A DNA stretch of 64,000 bases from Desulfosporosinus sp. BRH_c37 (GCA_001516045.1 LOEW01000239.1:18942-82941); one strand, 5' to 3'. Shown: positions 6,194 through 17,100, counted from the stretch's first letter. Notes: a model not told the origin generated them from the letters alone. Numbers and translations: made by a program.

Positions 6194-7633
6194 CTAAGAC
6201 ATCTCTAATAACGACCTATAAATCTTAAGATACTCTTGAGCTGAACGCTCCAAGCTGAAATTACTGTGCATGGCATTATCTTGAATCCGTTTCCAAGCAT
6301 GTTGATCCTCACGAAATAACTTAATGGCCCGTTGTATAACATACAGTAATTCATGAGCGTTATAGTTAGCAAAGGAAAAACCATTTCCTCGTTCTGTATC
6401 GTTTTCATACGAAATTACAGTGTCGCTTAACCCCCCTGTATTCCGAACGACCGGAACCGCTCCATAGCGCATCGCCATCATTTGCGACATCCCACACGGT
6501 TCAAACCGCGAGGGCATGATAAATAGATCTGCTCCAGCAAAAATCTTGTGGGCCAGTTCATCGCTATAAAGTGTACGCACGGCTAGCTTTTCTGGATATT
6601 TTTCAGCCAAGCAATGTAACCTGCTCTCATAAGACATGTTTCCCGCACCGAGAATGACAAATTGCACATCAAGGCTCATGATTTCTTCTAAAATATGAGC
6701 TACAAGATCGATCCCTTTTTGTTCGGTTAAGCGTGTGACCATCCCCAGGAGGGGAACGTCCCCTCTGATCGGAAGATTTAAGAGACTTTGTAAATACAGC
6801 TTATTGTCCAGTCTAGGCTGAGTAGAATCACGATAGGGGACTTTGAGGAGGGGATCTTGCTCTGGATTATAGAGATTATAATCTAAACCATTTAAAATAC
6901 CCTTCAGAGATTCCGAGCGTTTTTGTACCCACCCCTCTAAGCCACGACCAAAATAAGCGGTCTGAATCTCGCGGGCATAAGTCGGGCTGACCGTCGTAAT
7001 CTGATCGGCGTGGATCAGGGCCGCCTTCATATAACTGATTCCGCCCTCAAACTTCAAAGTATCCTCAGTATAGAACGACTTGTCTAATCCAAGCACATCA
7101 TAGAGAACTTCTTCAGGGAAGATCCCTTGGTACTCCATATTATGAATGGTAAACACAGTCTTAAGCCGATGATGCAAGGGATCTTGTTGATAAAATGCTT
7201 TCAGCATCATAGGGATGAGGGCCGTATGCCAGTCATGCAAGTGTAGAATATCCGGCTTACAGGCCGGAATGTGCCAAAGAGCTTCAAGGACAGCTCTCGA
7301 AAAAAAAGCAAATTGTTCGGCCTTATCATATTCATCATAGATACTTTGGCGACTAAAATAGTAGTCATTATCAAGGAAATAATATTGGATTCCTTGATAG
7401 GTCATTTCTTCCAAGCCACAGTATTGACTTCGCCAGCCCACTGGAACCTTGAATTTACTGATGGATTGGAACTTTTGACGGAAATGATCAGGGATACCTT
7501 TGTATTTGGGCATGATTACACGCACATCCACGCCGAGACGTTGCAAAGCTGCCGGCAAAGACCCTCCCACTTCCCCTAAGCCACCCAGCTTTAGAAAGGG
7601 TGTAGCCTCCGTAATTACAAAAATTACCTGCAT
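6194..7633 (-). CDS. glgA: glycogen synthase (ADP-glucose type)
   Basis: A 479-residue GT5 glycosyltransferase that elongates alpha-1,4-glucan from ADP-glucose. The N-terminal nucleotide motif FLKLGGLGEVGGSLP (a variant of the KxGGL motif) is at about residues 12-26, LHLHDWHTALIP is in the first lobe, TRLTEQKGIDL begins the second, and the C-terminal catalytic loop is RFEPCGMSQMMAMRYG. Length is normal. GGAGGG precedes the ATG. It lies 11 nt after glgP in the same direction, so the two form an operon for glycogen storage and mobilisation. Confidence 0.93.
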   Translation of the reverse strand: MQVIFVITEATPFLKLGGLGEVGGSLPAALQRLGVDVRVIMPKYKGIPDHFRQKFQSISKFKVPVGWRSQYCGLEEMTYQGIQYYFLDNDYYFSRQSIYDEYDKAEQFAFFSRAVLEALWHIPACKPDILHLHDWHTALIPMMLKAFYQQDPLHHRLKTVFTIHNMEYQGIFPEEVLYDVLGLDKSFYTEDTLKFEGGISYMKAALIHADQITTVSPTYAREIQTAYFGRGLEGWVQKRSESLKGILNGLDYNLYNPEQDPLLKVPYRDSTQPRLDNKLYLQSLLNLPIRGDVPLLGMVTRLTEQKGIDLVAHILEEIMSLDVQFVILGAGNMSYESRLHCLAEKYPEKLAVRTLYSDELAHKIFAGADLFIMPSRFEPCGMSQMMAMRYGAVPVVRNTGGLSDTVISYENDTERGNGFSFANYNAHELLYVIQRAIKLFREDQHAWKRIQDNAMHSNFSLERSAQEYLKIYRSLLEMS

Positions 7634-7644
7634 CCTATTCCCTC

Positions 7645-10110
7645 CTACTTACCGAGATTCACTTTCCATATTTCCTGGGCATATTCCGTAATCGCTCGAT
7701 CGCTAGAAAACCGACTAGACTTCGCAATATTAACCAAGGCCATGCGCTGCCACGTTGGCCGTTCGTGGTAAGCTGCCGTGAGGTTATTAAAGGTTTCAAT
7801 GTAACTCTCGAAATCCTTGAGCACGAAAAATTCATCGTTATAAAGCAACAGTGAGTCGTAGATAATTCTAAACTCTTCACTCGCATCCTCATTAAAAAAG
7901 CCATTAATCAATTGATCCACACATTGTCTTAGGGCTGGATTCGAGTGGTAAACATCCCAAGATCTATAATTTCTTAGACGTCCAAAGTCAATAACCTCTT
8001 CCGCCGTTAAGCCGAACACAAATATATTCTTTTCACCAACGGCTTCCTTAATTTCGACATTAGCACCATCCAGTGTTCCCAACGTCACTGCACCATTAAA
8101 CATGAATTTCATGTTTCCCGTGCCGGACGCCTCTTTACTCGCAGTGGAAATTTGTTCGCTGACGTCAGCTGCTGGATACACTAATTCTCCTACCGTAACA
8201 TTGAAGTTCTCCAGAAAGACAACCTGCAACCATTGACTTGCCACTGGATCCTTCCTAATCTTGCGGGCCAACGAATTAATGAGCTTAATCACCGTTTTAG
8301 CATAATGATACCCCGGAGCCGCTTTTCCGCCAAAGATGAACGTGAAGGATTCCTTAAAAGCAGCAGGGTTTTCATAGGCTTGGTTATACAGATACATGAT
8401 CTTTAGCACATTAAGTAATTGCCGTTTATAAGCATGTAACCTCTTGACATGAACATCAAACAAAGACGCTGGATCAAGGATGACATCCTGTTTCTCTTCA
8501 ACCCATTTTAGCAAGTTGACTTTGTTTTGATATTTCACCACTGCTAATTTTTCCAGGAAAGAGGCGTCCTGTTCATAGGCACGCAACTTTCGTAGTTCCC
8601 GGGCGTCTTTGATCCAGGCTGGGCCTAAACTCTCTGTCAGCAGACGCGACAACGTAGGATTGGCCGCTAAGAGAAACCTTCTGTGATTAACCCCATTGGT
8701 TTTATTATTAAATTTGTAGCCAAAAACCCGATAAAAATCTTTAAATAGCTCATGTTTGAGGATATCCGTATGCAAGGCCGCAACCCCATTGACTGACGAA
8801 CTGCCAATGACCGCTAGATTGGCCATCACAACCTGTCCATTCTTGAGGATTCGTGTTCCTTGAATTAGCTCCTCCTCACCTGGGAAACGAGAACGTAACG
8901 TTTCTAAAAATCGTCGTTCGATTTCATCTACAATCATAAAAATTCTCGGCAGTAAGTTGCTAAACATATCAATAGGCCAAACTTCTAAGGCTTCCGGCAT
9001 GATCGTATGATTGGTGAACGAAATGGCATCGACGGTTATCTCCCAAGCCTCATCCCAGCATAGGCCTTCTTCGTCTATAAAAATCCGCATTAGCTCAGGA
9101 ATACACAGGGTTGGATGGGTATCATTAATATGAATCGCTATCCACCGTGCAAAATCGTGCCAAGCAATCTTTTTCTTCTTGTAAGTACGCACGATTGACC
9201 CCAACCCTGCAGCCACGAAAAAGTACTCTTGCTTCAAGCGTAATTCTTTGCCCGCACGGCTAGAATCATCAGGGTAGAGGACGTAAGAAATCGCTTCAAT
9301 TTCCGAACTACTAGCCATAGCATGCTGAAAGTCTCCGTGATTAAACGATTCCAAATCCAGCTCTGAAACAGCCGGTTCCGCCCCCCACAGCCTCAGATTA
9401 TTAATGGTAGCAGGATTCTGATAACTCATGACGGGTACGTCATAAGGCACGGCCAACACAGGTTCATAATTTTCATGCCGTACTTTCAGTTTCCCCTCAT
9501 TCATCTCCATACGCACATTTCCTTTAAACTTAACGATGATTGCCTTACCGGGTTTCCTCGTCTCCCAAGGAAACCCATTCCGCAACCAGTTATCGGCTAC
9601 TTCATGCTGATAACCCCTTAGTATTCGTTGTTCAAACATGCCATATTTATAACGGATACAATTACCATGTCCTTTGATCCCCAAAAAGGCCATTGAATCC
9701 AGATAACAAGCAGCTAATCTTCCTAAGCCGCCATTACCTAAACCTGGGTCACTCTCCTGTTGTAGTATCTCATCGAGATCAATGTTAAGCTCAGATAGTC
9801 CTGCGCGAACAATTTCCTGCAATTCAAGATTCACAAGATAATAATTCAAAAGTCTGCCAATCAGAAATTCCATAGAGAAATAATAAACTTGCTTAGAGTT
9901 TCTCTCGACTTGTGTACCTGACACTTGACAGACTGCCATGTTTTCGTGTAGACAGCATACTAAAGCACTATATTTATTCCACAACGTCGCTTCTTGCAGC
10001 AAGACCCCTTCTGTTTTGACTAAGGTCTGCTCATACTCCAGCTTAAAACTTTCTTTATCACTGAACACTTCTAATCCCCCCTCGTCCTTCAGCAATTTTC
10101 TCTGCGGCAT
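7645..10110 (-). CDS. glgP: glycogen phosphorylase
   Basis: An 821-residue GT35 enzyme that releases glucose-1-phosphate from glycogen. Conserved segments include QESDPGLGNGGLGRLAACY near residue 120, INDTHPTL, the phosphate/glucan-site region KRLHAYKRQLLN, and the pyridoxal-phosphate segment EASGTGNMKFMFNGA with its lysine. Full length is typical for bacterial family members. It is the first gene of the glgP-glgA pair; about 150 nt separate it from the cfa stop upstream. Confidence 0.95.
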   Translation of the reverse strand: MPQRKLLKDEGGLEVFSDKESFKLEYEQTLVKTEGVLLQEATLWNKYSALVCCLHENMAVCQVSGTQVERNSKQVYYFSMEFLIGRLLNYYLVNLELQEIVRAGLSELNIDLDEILQQESDPGLGNGGLGRLAACYLDSMAFLGIKGHGNCIRYKYGMFEQRILRGYQHEVADNWLRNGFPWETRKPGKAIIVKFKGNVRMEMNEGKLKVRHENYEPVLAVPYDVPVMSYQNPATINNLRLWGAEPAVSELDLESFNHGDFQHAMASSSEIEAISYVLYPDDSSRAGKELRLKQEYFFVAAGLGSIVRTYKKKKIAWHDFARWIAIHINDTHPTLCIPELMRIFIDEEGLCWDEAWEITVDAISFTNHTIMPEALEVWPIDMFSNLLPRIFMIVDEIERRFLETLRSRFPGEEELIQGTRILKNGQVVMANLAVIGSSSVNGVAALHTDILKHELFKDFYRVFGYKFNNKTNGVNHRRFLLAANPTLSRLLTESLGPAWIKDARELRKLRAYEQDASFLEKLAVVKYQNKVNLLKWVEEKQDVILDPASLFDVHVKRLHAYKRQLLNVLKIMYLYNQAYENPAAFKESFTFIFGGKAAPGYHYAKTVIKLINSLARKIRKDPVASQWLQVVFLENFNVTVGELVYPAADVSEQISTASKEASGTGNMKFMFNGAVTLGTLDGANVEIKEAVGEKNIFVFGLTAEEVIDFGRLRNYRSWDVYHSNPALRQCVDQLINGFFNEDASEEFRIIYDSLLLYNDEFFVLKDFESYIETFNNLTAAYHERPTWQRMALVNIAKSSRFSSDRAITEYAQEIWKVNLGK

Positions 10111-10259
10111 GCCTTAGTATTAGTAACTTCGAATGAACATTGCGTCTCAAAGATGCTTTGGGGCGTTTGCTTTCTAAGCTTGAATCTTGAAATTGCTCCC
10201 CTCTCTAAGTTATTAAAATATCTATCGTGGCAGATAAAGCAAGTGTACGGCTCAGGTGC

Positions 10260-11435
10260 CTAGTTATAGATATAATCACGGGTCCATGGCAAGTGATTAT
10301 TAGGTCCTTTGCAAAATATAAACTGGTGTAGGTCAATATTGCCACAGTTGAAGTTAGCAGCACACGATTGAAGATAGAGGTTCCACATCCGGATAAAGGA
10401 TTCATCTTTACTCTCGCGGATTTTCGGCAGGGCCTGTTCGAAGTTATGAGCCCAGTGTTCTAATGTGCGGGTATAATGATTTCTCAGACTTTCAACATCG
10501 AGTAAGTAAAAATCATGACTTTCCATCTGACGAATCAGTTCAGAGACCATGGGAATATAGCCCCCAGGAAAAATGTACTTATTAATCCAGGAATTCGTGC
10601 CATTATCATCTCGTCCTGTGATGGAGTGAAGCAGAGAAATTCCCCCATCGACCAGTAAATTTTGGACAGTGGCAAAATACTCACCTAAGTGTTCCTTGCC
10701 AACATGCTCGAGCATTCCTACACTAACGACTCGATCGAAGACCTGATCTTTAATCTCCCGATAATCTAACAGTTGAACCTCAACCCAATCGTTTAAATGT
10801 TCCTGCTCAATTCGGCTCTTAACCTGGTCATATTGTTCTTGGCTAAGCGTGATACCAAGGGCCTTAACGTGGTATTGTTTAGCTGCTGCAAGGATTAATT
10901 CCCCCCAACCGCAACCAATATCCACCAAACGCTGCCCTTCTTGAAGATCGAGTTTGCGCAGAATATGATCCACTTTATTTTTCTGGGCTTGAACCAAAGT
11001 ATCTTCGGGAGATTTAAAATAAGCACACGAATAGGTTAAGGTGTCATCTAGCCATAATCGGTAAAAATCATTGCCAATGTCATAATGATGGTGCACGTTT
11101 TCCTTGCTTTTCCGGACCCCGTTGGAAATGAATTTAGCCAACTTCAGATAGGCCGGGTTATGATGCAAAAAGCTGTCTTGGTTCTTATAAAGAGATTCGA
11201 TCACATCCCGGACACTTCCCACGATTTCAAGTTTATCCTGCATATACGCTTCACCAAAAGCTAAGGAAGAGTCCCCGATGAGCTCTGACTTGGGAATGGG
11301 CTCACGCAAAATGATTTGGAACTTCGGATCCCCTTCACCAAACTGATGGATATCCCCATCCCAGAAATTCACCTGGCAGGAATCAGAAAAAAGGCCCTCA
11401 AAGAGATTTTCATAAAATAGTTTGTCAACATTCAT
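10260..11435 (-). CDS. cfa: cyclopropane-fatty-acyl-phospholipid synthase
   Basis: A 391-residue SAM-dependent methyltransferase that cyclopropanates unsaturated phospholipid chains. It has the SAM motif LVDIGCGWGELIL at about residues 170-182, the acidic GITLSQEQYDQ segment, GMLEHVGKEHLGEYF, and the conserved front element HYDIGNDFYRLWLD. Length is normal. GAAAGGTGGGG lies upstream of the ATG. A perfect 20-bp inverted repeat lies about 200 nt upstream and is shared with two other minus-strand units, which suggests common stress or toxicant control. Damaged copies of this gene lie at 31296-31345 and 33596-33800. Confidence 0.92.
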   Translation of the reverse strand: MNVDKLFYENLFEGLFSDSCQVNFWDGDIHQFGEGDPKFQIILREPIPKSELIGDSSLAFGEAYMQDKLEIVGSVRDVIESLYKNQDSFLHHNPAYLKLAKFISNGVRKSKENVHHHYDIGNDFYRLWLDDTLTYSCAYFKSPEDTLVQAQKNKVDHILRKLDLQEGQRLVDIGCGWGELILAAAKQYHVKALGITLSQEQYDQVKSRIEQEHLNDWVEVQLLDYREIKDQVFDRVVSVGMLEHVGKEHLGEYFATVQNLLVDGGISLLHSITGRDDNGTNSWINKYIFPGGYIPMVSELIRQMESHDFYLLDVESLRNHYTRTLEHWAHNFEQALPKIRESKDESFIRMWNLYLQSCAANFNCGNIDLHQFIFCKGPNNHLPWTRDYIYN

Positions 11436-11637
11436 TAAAATTCCCCACCTTTCTTTTTAGGATGAAAAATAGTTTAAATGCCTACTAGAATACGCAAGTG
11501 TCTAGATCTATCGCCTTATAAGCTAAACTTATCAAATGCAGACCTCTTCATAAAAAGGATTACTGGTTAAATATTCTAAAGGGTGATTTAAGAAAAACAA
11601 ATTGACCCTTACTTGAAAGTAGGAAGGTAAATAACAG

Positions 11638-11685
11638 GTGCTAAAATTATTATATTAGAAATACATAATATAATAATTTTAGCAC
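11638..11685. promoter_or_regulatory. perfect 20-bp inverted repeat, likely operator
   Basis: The left arm at 11638-11657 and right arm at 11666-11685 are perfect reverse complements (the right arm ends ATTTTAGCAC) around the 8-nt spacer GAAATACA. Closely related repeats lie upstream of both MFS/CMD pairs (22769-22806 and 35906-35941). The TATAAT-like content suggests overlap with a promoter for cfa. Confidence 0.7.
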
Positions 11686-11840
11686 TTTATTCTTAAAAAA
11701 CAAGGGGTACTTTTAATAATTATTTTAAGAAAGAAGCGGCCATGCCTGGCTTTAGGCAGAGGAAGTCGGTTTGAGTCAAAAGAGGGGAGGGAGAATTGTG
11801 CGCATGGTAATTTCAAATATTGTTGTACTTAAATCATAAA

Positions 11841-11870
11841 TTATATTATAATATTATTAAATAGTTGCTT
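11841..11870 (+). promoter_or_regulatory. AT-rich ArsR-type operator/promoter, copy 1
   Basis: It contains the palindrome ATATTATAATAT, about 45-70 nt upstream of the arsR start at 11912. The same element, with flanking TTAT and a downstream TAGTTG or TATTTG, recurs before the sister genes at 23277 and 61288. This conservation with paralogous regulators suggests autoregulation. Confidence 0.55.
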
Positions 11871-11911
11871 CTTGGGCAGATTATAATAAAATTAAGAATC
11901 GAGGGGTTTTT

Positions 11912-12244
11912 GTGGAAGCACAGATCATATCCATGAAGAGTGATTTTTTTAAGGCTTTAGCACACCCTACTCGGATAAGTATCCTCGAACGACTGGCGAA
12001 GAACGGCGAAGAAGTGTGTGTTTGTGACCTGATTGAGGATTTGGGAGTTGAACAGTCAAATTTATCCCAACACTTGAGTATTTTGCGCAAACAACAAATC
12101 ATTACATCTACTAAAGTGGGCTTAAAAGTTATGTATCGAGTCAAATATCCTGAAGTACTAACCATTTTAGAGAAGGTCCAGAAGATTCTTTCTCAACAAT
12201 TTCAAGAAGGGGAAGCTTTGATGAGGCATCTTGCCGACCGGTAA
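11912..12244 (+). CDS. ArsR-family metalloregulator, copy 1
   Basis: A 110-residue winged-helix repressor starting at GTG 11912 with GAGGGG 6 nt upstream. It has the dimer/sensor segment ALAHPTRISILERL, the cysteine pair EEVCVCDLIEDLG at the alpha-3 arsenic-sensing position, the recognition helix QSNLSQHLSILRK and a C-terminal helix ending MRHLADR. It has near-identical relatives at 23342 (damaged) and 61357. No efflux gene follows directly, so the likely targets are its own promoter and distant loci. As(III)/Sb(III) is the most probable ligand, by the CVC motif. Confidence 0.85.
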   Translation: MEAQIISMKSDFFKALAHPTRISILERLAKNGEEVCVCDLIEDLGVEQSNLSQHLSILRKQQIITSTKVGLKVMYRVKYPEVLTILEKVQKILSQQFQEGEALMRHLADR

Positions 12245-12442
12245 TAGGCTGGAAATGTTATTCTTAAAGATGTAGTCCTCTGGCTTAGCGAAACCAAATT
12301 TTAGATTGAAAAGCTTCCTGTAGTAGACTTGCTTGTTGTTCTATTGCAGGAGGTTCTTTAATATAATTTGAATCTGTAATTAAAGATTGTATTGGCTAAG
12401 AGAAAATAGATGACTAAAGTAGGAAAATGGAGGGTGTGGCGT

Positions 12443-12679
12443 ATGAGAACATGTCGTAACTGCGGTCTGAGTATTGAAGAAGGCAACAATCTAGTAAGCT
12501 GCTTTAAGTATAAGACGACGAATAATTCAGAAGAGGAAAAAGCTGATTGCCTCTATTACATTGAAAAAATTATTGAGGATGGTGAACCTTTACCTCCAAT
12601 ACAACATCTTCTTTTGGTAGAACAAGAATTAGGAAAAGGAAAAATGAAAATCAGTATAAATGATGGTTTTCGACTATAA
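12443..12679 (+). CDS. small Cys-containing hypothetical protein
   Basis: A 78-residue protein; ATG 12443 has GGAGGG at about 12429 and is preferred over ATG 12410. It begins MRTCRNCGLSIEEGN with a CxxC knuckle, followed by single cysteines in VSCFKY and KADCLYY. That could give a four-Cys metal site, but the family is not recognised. It is followed at once by the ynfA relic. Confidence 0.55.
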   Translation: MRTCRNCGLSIEEGNNLVSCFKYKTTNNSEEEKADCLYYIEKIIEDGEPLPPIQHLLLVEQELGKGKMKISINDGFRL

Positions 12680-12885
12680 TCCTCATTCGTTACGGTGTCA
12701 TACCCACCTTGCGGAAATTTCCAGATTTTGGCAGAGTTTATGCAGCTTATGGAGGGATTTTCATCTTTCTTGCTGTCTTATGGGGTTGGGGAATTGATCA
12801 TAAAGTACCCGATATGTACGATTGGATCGGGACTGTTATATATCTAGTTGGTGTTTCTATAATGTTGTGGGCTCCGCGTCATTAA
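12676..12885 (+). pseudogene. C-terminal half of a YnfA/UPF0060 membrane protein
   Basis: The frame reads YGVIPTLRKFPDFGRVYAAY, then FLAVLWGWGIDHK and IYLVGVSIMLWAPRH before TAA 12883. This matches the second half of the roughly 108-residue UPF0060 family. No start lies in front of it; the frame overlaps the end of the preceding ORF. YnfA relatives are often near metal-resistance genes. Confidence 0.7.
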
Positions 12886-12923
12886 ATTTATAGACCCTTC
12901 GCAGTGAAAGGAATGGCTTAATC

Positions 12924-13268
12924 ATGAATATTGGAATTTTCCCTTGCCAAGGCCGATGTAATGTCAGTATGATGACAAAAACGGTGGCTGAATTTTTCGT
13001 TGATGACGAAATAATACGTGTACTACCTCATTTAAGTTTACCTCTTGAAAACGAAAGTGGGGTTAAGGAAAAGTATATTGCCCTTAATGGCTGCCCAGCA
13101 AAATGTGCTTCTAAGGAATTTGATCTCGCCAGAATTAAACCAGATGAGGAAATCGTTATGACTAAGGATTTTGATCCAAAAAACAATGAAAAATATGCAG
13201 AGTTGTTAAATATTGATGAAGAGGTATTCTTAGTGCAGGAAGTGATCGAACGATTATTGGGTTCGTAA
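12924..13268 (+). CDS. DGC-like putative zinc-binding protein, copy A
   Basis: A 114-residue protein. The N-terminal IFPCQGRCNVSMM and central LNGCPAKCASKEF correspond to the two Cys motifs of the DGC family (Asn replaces Asp in DGC). It is about 90% identical by eye to the gene at 43091. AAAGGAA lies upstream. It is followed 23 nt later by the xdhC-like gene, so co-transcription is likely. Function unknown. Confidence 0.7.
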   Translation: MNIGIFPCQGRCNVSMMTKTVAEFFVDDEIIRVLPHLSLPLENESGVKEKYIALNGCPAKCASKEFDLARIKPDEEIVMTKDFDPKNNEKYAELLNIDEEVFLVQEVIERLLGS

Positions 13269-13291
13269 TCATTGGTAAGGGGAGGAAGAAT

Positions 13292-14086
13292 GTGAAGATC
13301 TTAGAAGAACAGTTAAAAGCTGAGAAGGAAGGTATTTCCTATGCGCTGTTGACGGTGGCGGAGACCGAAGGCACCTCTCCCTGCAAGGTTGGTAAGAAGA
13401 TGCTGTTGCTCGATGATGGAACCACTTTTGGGACAGTAGGCGGGGGCGAGTTTGAACGCCAGGCGCTTGAAGAAGCTGCCCAAGCAATTAAAGACAGACA
13501 GAGCTTTTTTAAGCGATACACCCATATTCCTACGTATGAAGAGCAGGGCCTGGGGTGCAGTTTTCAAGTGAGTTTGCTGGTGGAGGTCGTTTGTCCCACA
13601 TTGCTGCTTGTGGTCTGCGGTGCCGGACATGTAGGCAGCGCGGTGTTGAGACTGGCAAGAATCGTTCATTTTGAGACTATACTAATTGATAGCCGACGGC
13701 CGGATCAAATTCAGGAAACAATTGAACTTGCAGATCGTTTTATATCCTGTGAGACATTTGAATCAGGAATTTCAAGTACAAGTATTCATGATGGAGCCTA
13801 TTATTTGTGCTGCGCCCCAACGCACACTCAGGATAAATCTGCTCTTAAAGGTGCGTTGCAAAAGAATTTCGCCTATGTTGGGATGCTTGGCAGCATTAAA
13901 AAGACCAAGGAAATTTACCTACAGCTTGAACAAGACGGTATCAACAGGGATTTGCTTGAGCAAGTCTATACGCCTGTCGGTTTGGATATCTGCGACATGT
14001 CACCTGAAGAAGTAGCATTTTCCGTGTTAGCAGAGATTCTAATGTTAAAAAATGGTGGCACGGGTAGATCTCGTAAAGATCGCTAG
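13292..14086 (+). CDS. XdhC/CoxI-family molybdenum hydroxylase maturation protein
   Basis: A 264-residue protein; GTG start with GGGGAGG upstream. The N-terminal XdhC/CoxI segment has AETEGTSPCKVGKKMLL with the family-typical GTSP(C) motif, and TVGGGEFE. The C-terminal Rossmann part has VVCGAGHVGSAVLRLA and ends with GLDICDMSPEEVAFSVLAEI. Family members insert or sulfurate the Mo cofactor of xanthine-dehydrogenase-type enzymes. No Mo hydroxylase is in this window, so its client is elsewhere. An association with the DGC gene in front is suggested by spacing. Confidence 0.82.
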   Translation: MKILEEQLKAEKEGISYALLTVAETEGTSPCKVGKKMLLLDDGTTFGTVGGGEFERQALEEAAQAIKDRQSFFKRYTHIPTYEEQGLGCSFQVSLLVEVVCPTLLLVVCGAGHVGSAVLRLARIVHFETILIDSRRPDQIQETIELADRFISCETFESGISSTSIHDGAYYLCCAPTHTQDKSALKGALQKNFAYVGMLGSIKKTKEIYLQLEQDGINRDLLEQVYTPVGLDICDMSPEEVAFSVLAEILMLKNGGTGRSRKDR

Positions 14087-14146
14087 ACTTTGGGCCTTTT
14101 CCGTTGTCCAACGTAAGACTCCTGTGAAAATATTATGACAAAAATC

Positions 14147-14174
14147 AACCTCAATGGCCAGGGCCTTTGAGGTT
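14147..14174. terminator. bidirectional terminator between convergent genes
   Basis: AACCTCAA (14147-14154) pairs with TTGAGGTT (14167-14174), with extra pairing TGGCC/GGGCC inside. It lies between the xdhC-like stop and the convergent activase stop. Confidence 0.6.
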
Positions 14175-14191
14175 ATTTAACGATCATTGGC

Positions 14192-17100
14192 TTATGAAGA
14201 GGTCGATTCCCCATACGTTTTGTCCAGATTTTCCACGGCCACAGAAAGCATGAGCTTTAGGCGATTAAGTTGATTGACTTCACTAGCCCCGGGATCATAG
14301 TCAATAGGGGCAATATTTGCTTGGGGATAGGACCTGCGGATCTCGCGGAACATGCCTTTACCCGTTATATGATTAGGCAAGCAGGCAAAGGGCTGTAAAC
14401 AAACGATGTTATTGACCCCGCTGCGAATTAGCTCGACCATTTCCCCGGTGAGGAACCAACCCTCTCCTGACTGATTGGCCAGAGAGAGGTGATTTGCCGC
14501 ATATTTGGCGATTTCTTCAATGGGTTTAGGGGCTGTGAAGCGTTTACTGGCTCTGAGGGCCTTCTTCATCTCCTGGCGATAGGATTCTATTCTGTTGATG
14601 GAAAGATTACCGGAAACCATGCCCCAAAAACTACCCGAAAGTTTCTCATATTTAATGCGATTATCCAAAGCTCCATATAATAGGAAGTCAGTAAGGTCAG
14701 GCACGACTGCCTCAGCCCCCTCAGCCTCCAAAAGTTCAACAATGTTATTATTCGCTGTAGGGTGGAACTTGACAAGAATTTCGCCAACCACGCCAACCTT
14801 CGGTTTGACCAGATCCTCATCAATTTTTAGATGATCAAAATCCTTCACGATTTGGCGAATGGTCTCTGTGAAGTTCCTTTTGTTCCCTTTCTGCAAAGAT
14901 TCTTGGCAGCGCTCAACCCACTCCTCATATAAACGATTGGCGGAGCCGGGAACGAGCTCATACGGGCGTACTCTATAAAGAACCCGCATTAAAAGATCCC
15001 CATAGATCAGCCCCCGCATCAACTTATTAAACATCGGGAGAGTGATTTTAAAGCCGGGATTTTTCTCCAAACTGGACGAGTTTCCCGTATTCAAGGCAAT
15101 GACTGGGACATGTTCCATATGGGCGTCTTTTAAGGCCTTGCGGATAAAAGCGATATAGTTCGTCGCTCGACAGCCTCCACCGGTCTGAGAAATAATCACT
15201 GAGGTATTATTTAAATCATACTTGCCTGACCCCAAGGCCCTCATAATTTGTCCGACCACAATAATAGCCGGGTAACAAGCATCATTATGCACGTATTTTA
15301 AGCCTTCATCGATCGCTGACTTATCCACTGAGGGCAAGATCTCCAGGGTATACCCGGCAATTTCAAAGCTGGTCTTAAAAAACTGAAAATGAATCGGGGA
15401 CATTTGAGGCACTAAAAGGGTATGCGTTTTCTTCATTTCCTTGGTGAATACGACTCTGGGGAGATTGGCAAATAGTTTTTCTGGTGTAAAGTTTCTGTTG
15501 TCGCGTTCTTTAATGGCGGCTATTAGGGATCGTACACGGATCCGGGCAGCCCCTAAATTGTTAATCTCATCAATTTTCAAAACGGTATAAATCTTTCCGA
15601 AAGCCTCAAGAATTTCCTTGACCTGGTCCGTTGTCACCGCATCTAAGCCACATCCAAACGAGGTCAATTGGATTAAATCGAGAGATTCTTGTCCGGCCAC
15701 ATAGCTGGCGGCGGAGTACAACCTCGTATGGTAGACCCATTGATCTACAATGCGCAACGGTCGTTCGACTTCGCCTAGGTGGTTTATGGAATCTTCCGAC
15801 AAAACAGCAAATCCATAGGCTTGAATCATCTCGGGGATGCTATGATTGATTTCCGGATCAATATGATAGGGTCTTCCTGCCAAGACAATCCCTTTAAGTT
15901 TATGGTTTCTAATATAGAGAAAAGCTTCTTCGCCTTTTCTTTTTACCTCGTCCTTATACTTATCTAATTCCACATACGCCTTATCCATCGCCCTGAGGAT
16001 CTCCTGTTTAGGGATTCCTTCCGGAGCCAACTCTTCAACTAAGCGTTTGCCCATTCTACTAGGCTTATCCATGGGTAAGAAGGGATGATAAAAGGTCATA
16101 TTAGGAGCCCGAAGGATATCCATGTTGGCATGAATAGTCTCAGGGTAAGAGGTGACAATGGGGCAATTGTAATGGTTATTTGAGCCAGGATCTTCTGCGC
16201 GGTTGTAAGGGATGCAGGGGTAAAAAAGTTTAGTGATCCCTTTTTTCACTAAATCAGTCATATGTCCATGGACAAGCTTAGCGGGGTAACAGGCTGACTC
16301 AGAAGGGATCGTATCCATGCCTTGCTCATAGAGCTGCTTGGAAGATCGGCTCGATAGGATGACTCGATAGCCCAATTCTGTAAAGAAGGTAAACCAGAAC
16401 GGATAATCTTCGTAGAGGTTTAATACTCGGGGAATTCCGATCGTCCCTCGGACGGCCTTGTCAGGGTTTAAGGGTTTATAGTTAAAAACCCTTTTGTACT
16501 TGAAAGCAAAAAGGTTGGGAATTTCAGAGTTTACGATGGCCTTGCCCGCACCGCGCTCGCAACGATTCCCGGAAAAGAACTCGCTTCCATTAGAAAAACG
16601 GCGGATCGTGACAAGGCAATTATTCCCACATAACCCGCAACGTCTCATGGTCGTTTCTGAGGTAAGTTTTTTGAGCGCTTCAAAGGGCAGAAGCGTCGTG
16701 TGATAGCCCGGTTGAAAACGCTCTTTGGCAATTAAAGCGGCTCCAAACGCTCCCATAATACCGGCAATATCCGGGCGCACGACCTCTCGCTGCGTAATTT
16801 GTTCAAGGGCCCGTAGGACCGTGTCATTATAGAACGTGCCTCCTTGGACGACAATTTTTTTCCCCAGGCCTTCCGCGCTTCTCAGACGAATCACCTTAAA
16901 AAGGGCATTTTTGATAACGGAAATGGAGATTCCTGCCGAAATATCGCAAACGTCGGCCCCGTCTTTCTGGACTTGTTTGACCTTGGAGTTCATGAAGACG
17001 GTACAGCGTGTCCCCAGATCGACAGGATGCTTAGATTCCAGGCCGATCTGCGCAAATTCTTGGACATTCATGTTCAGAGAGTTGGCAAAAGTCTCTACGA

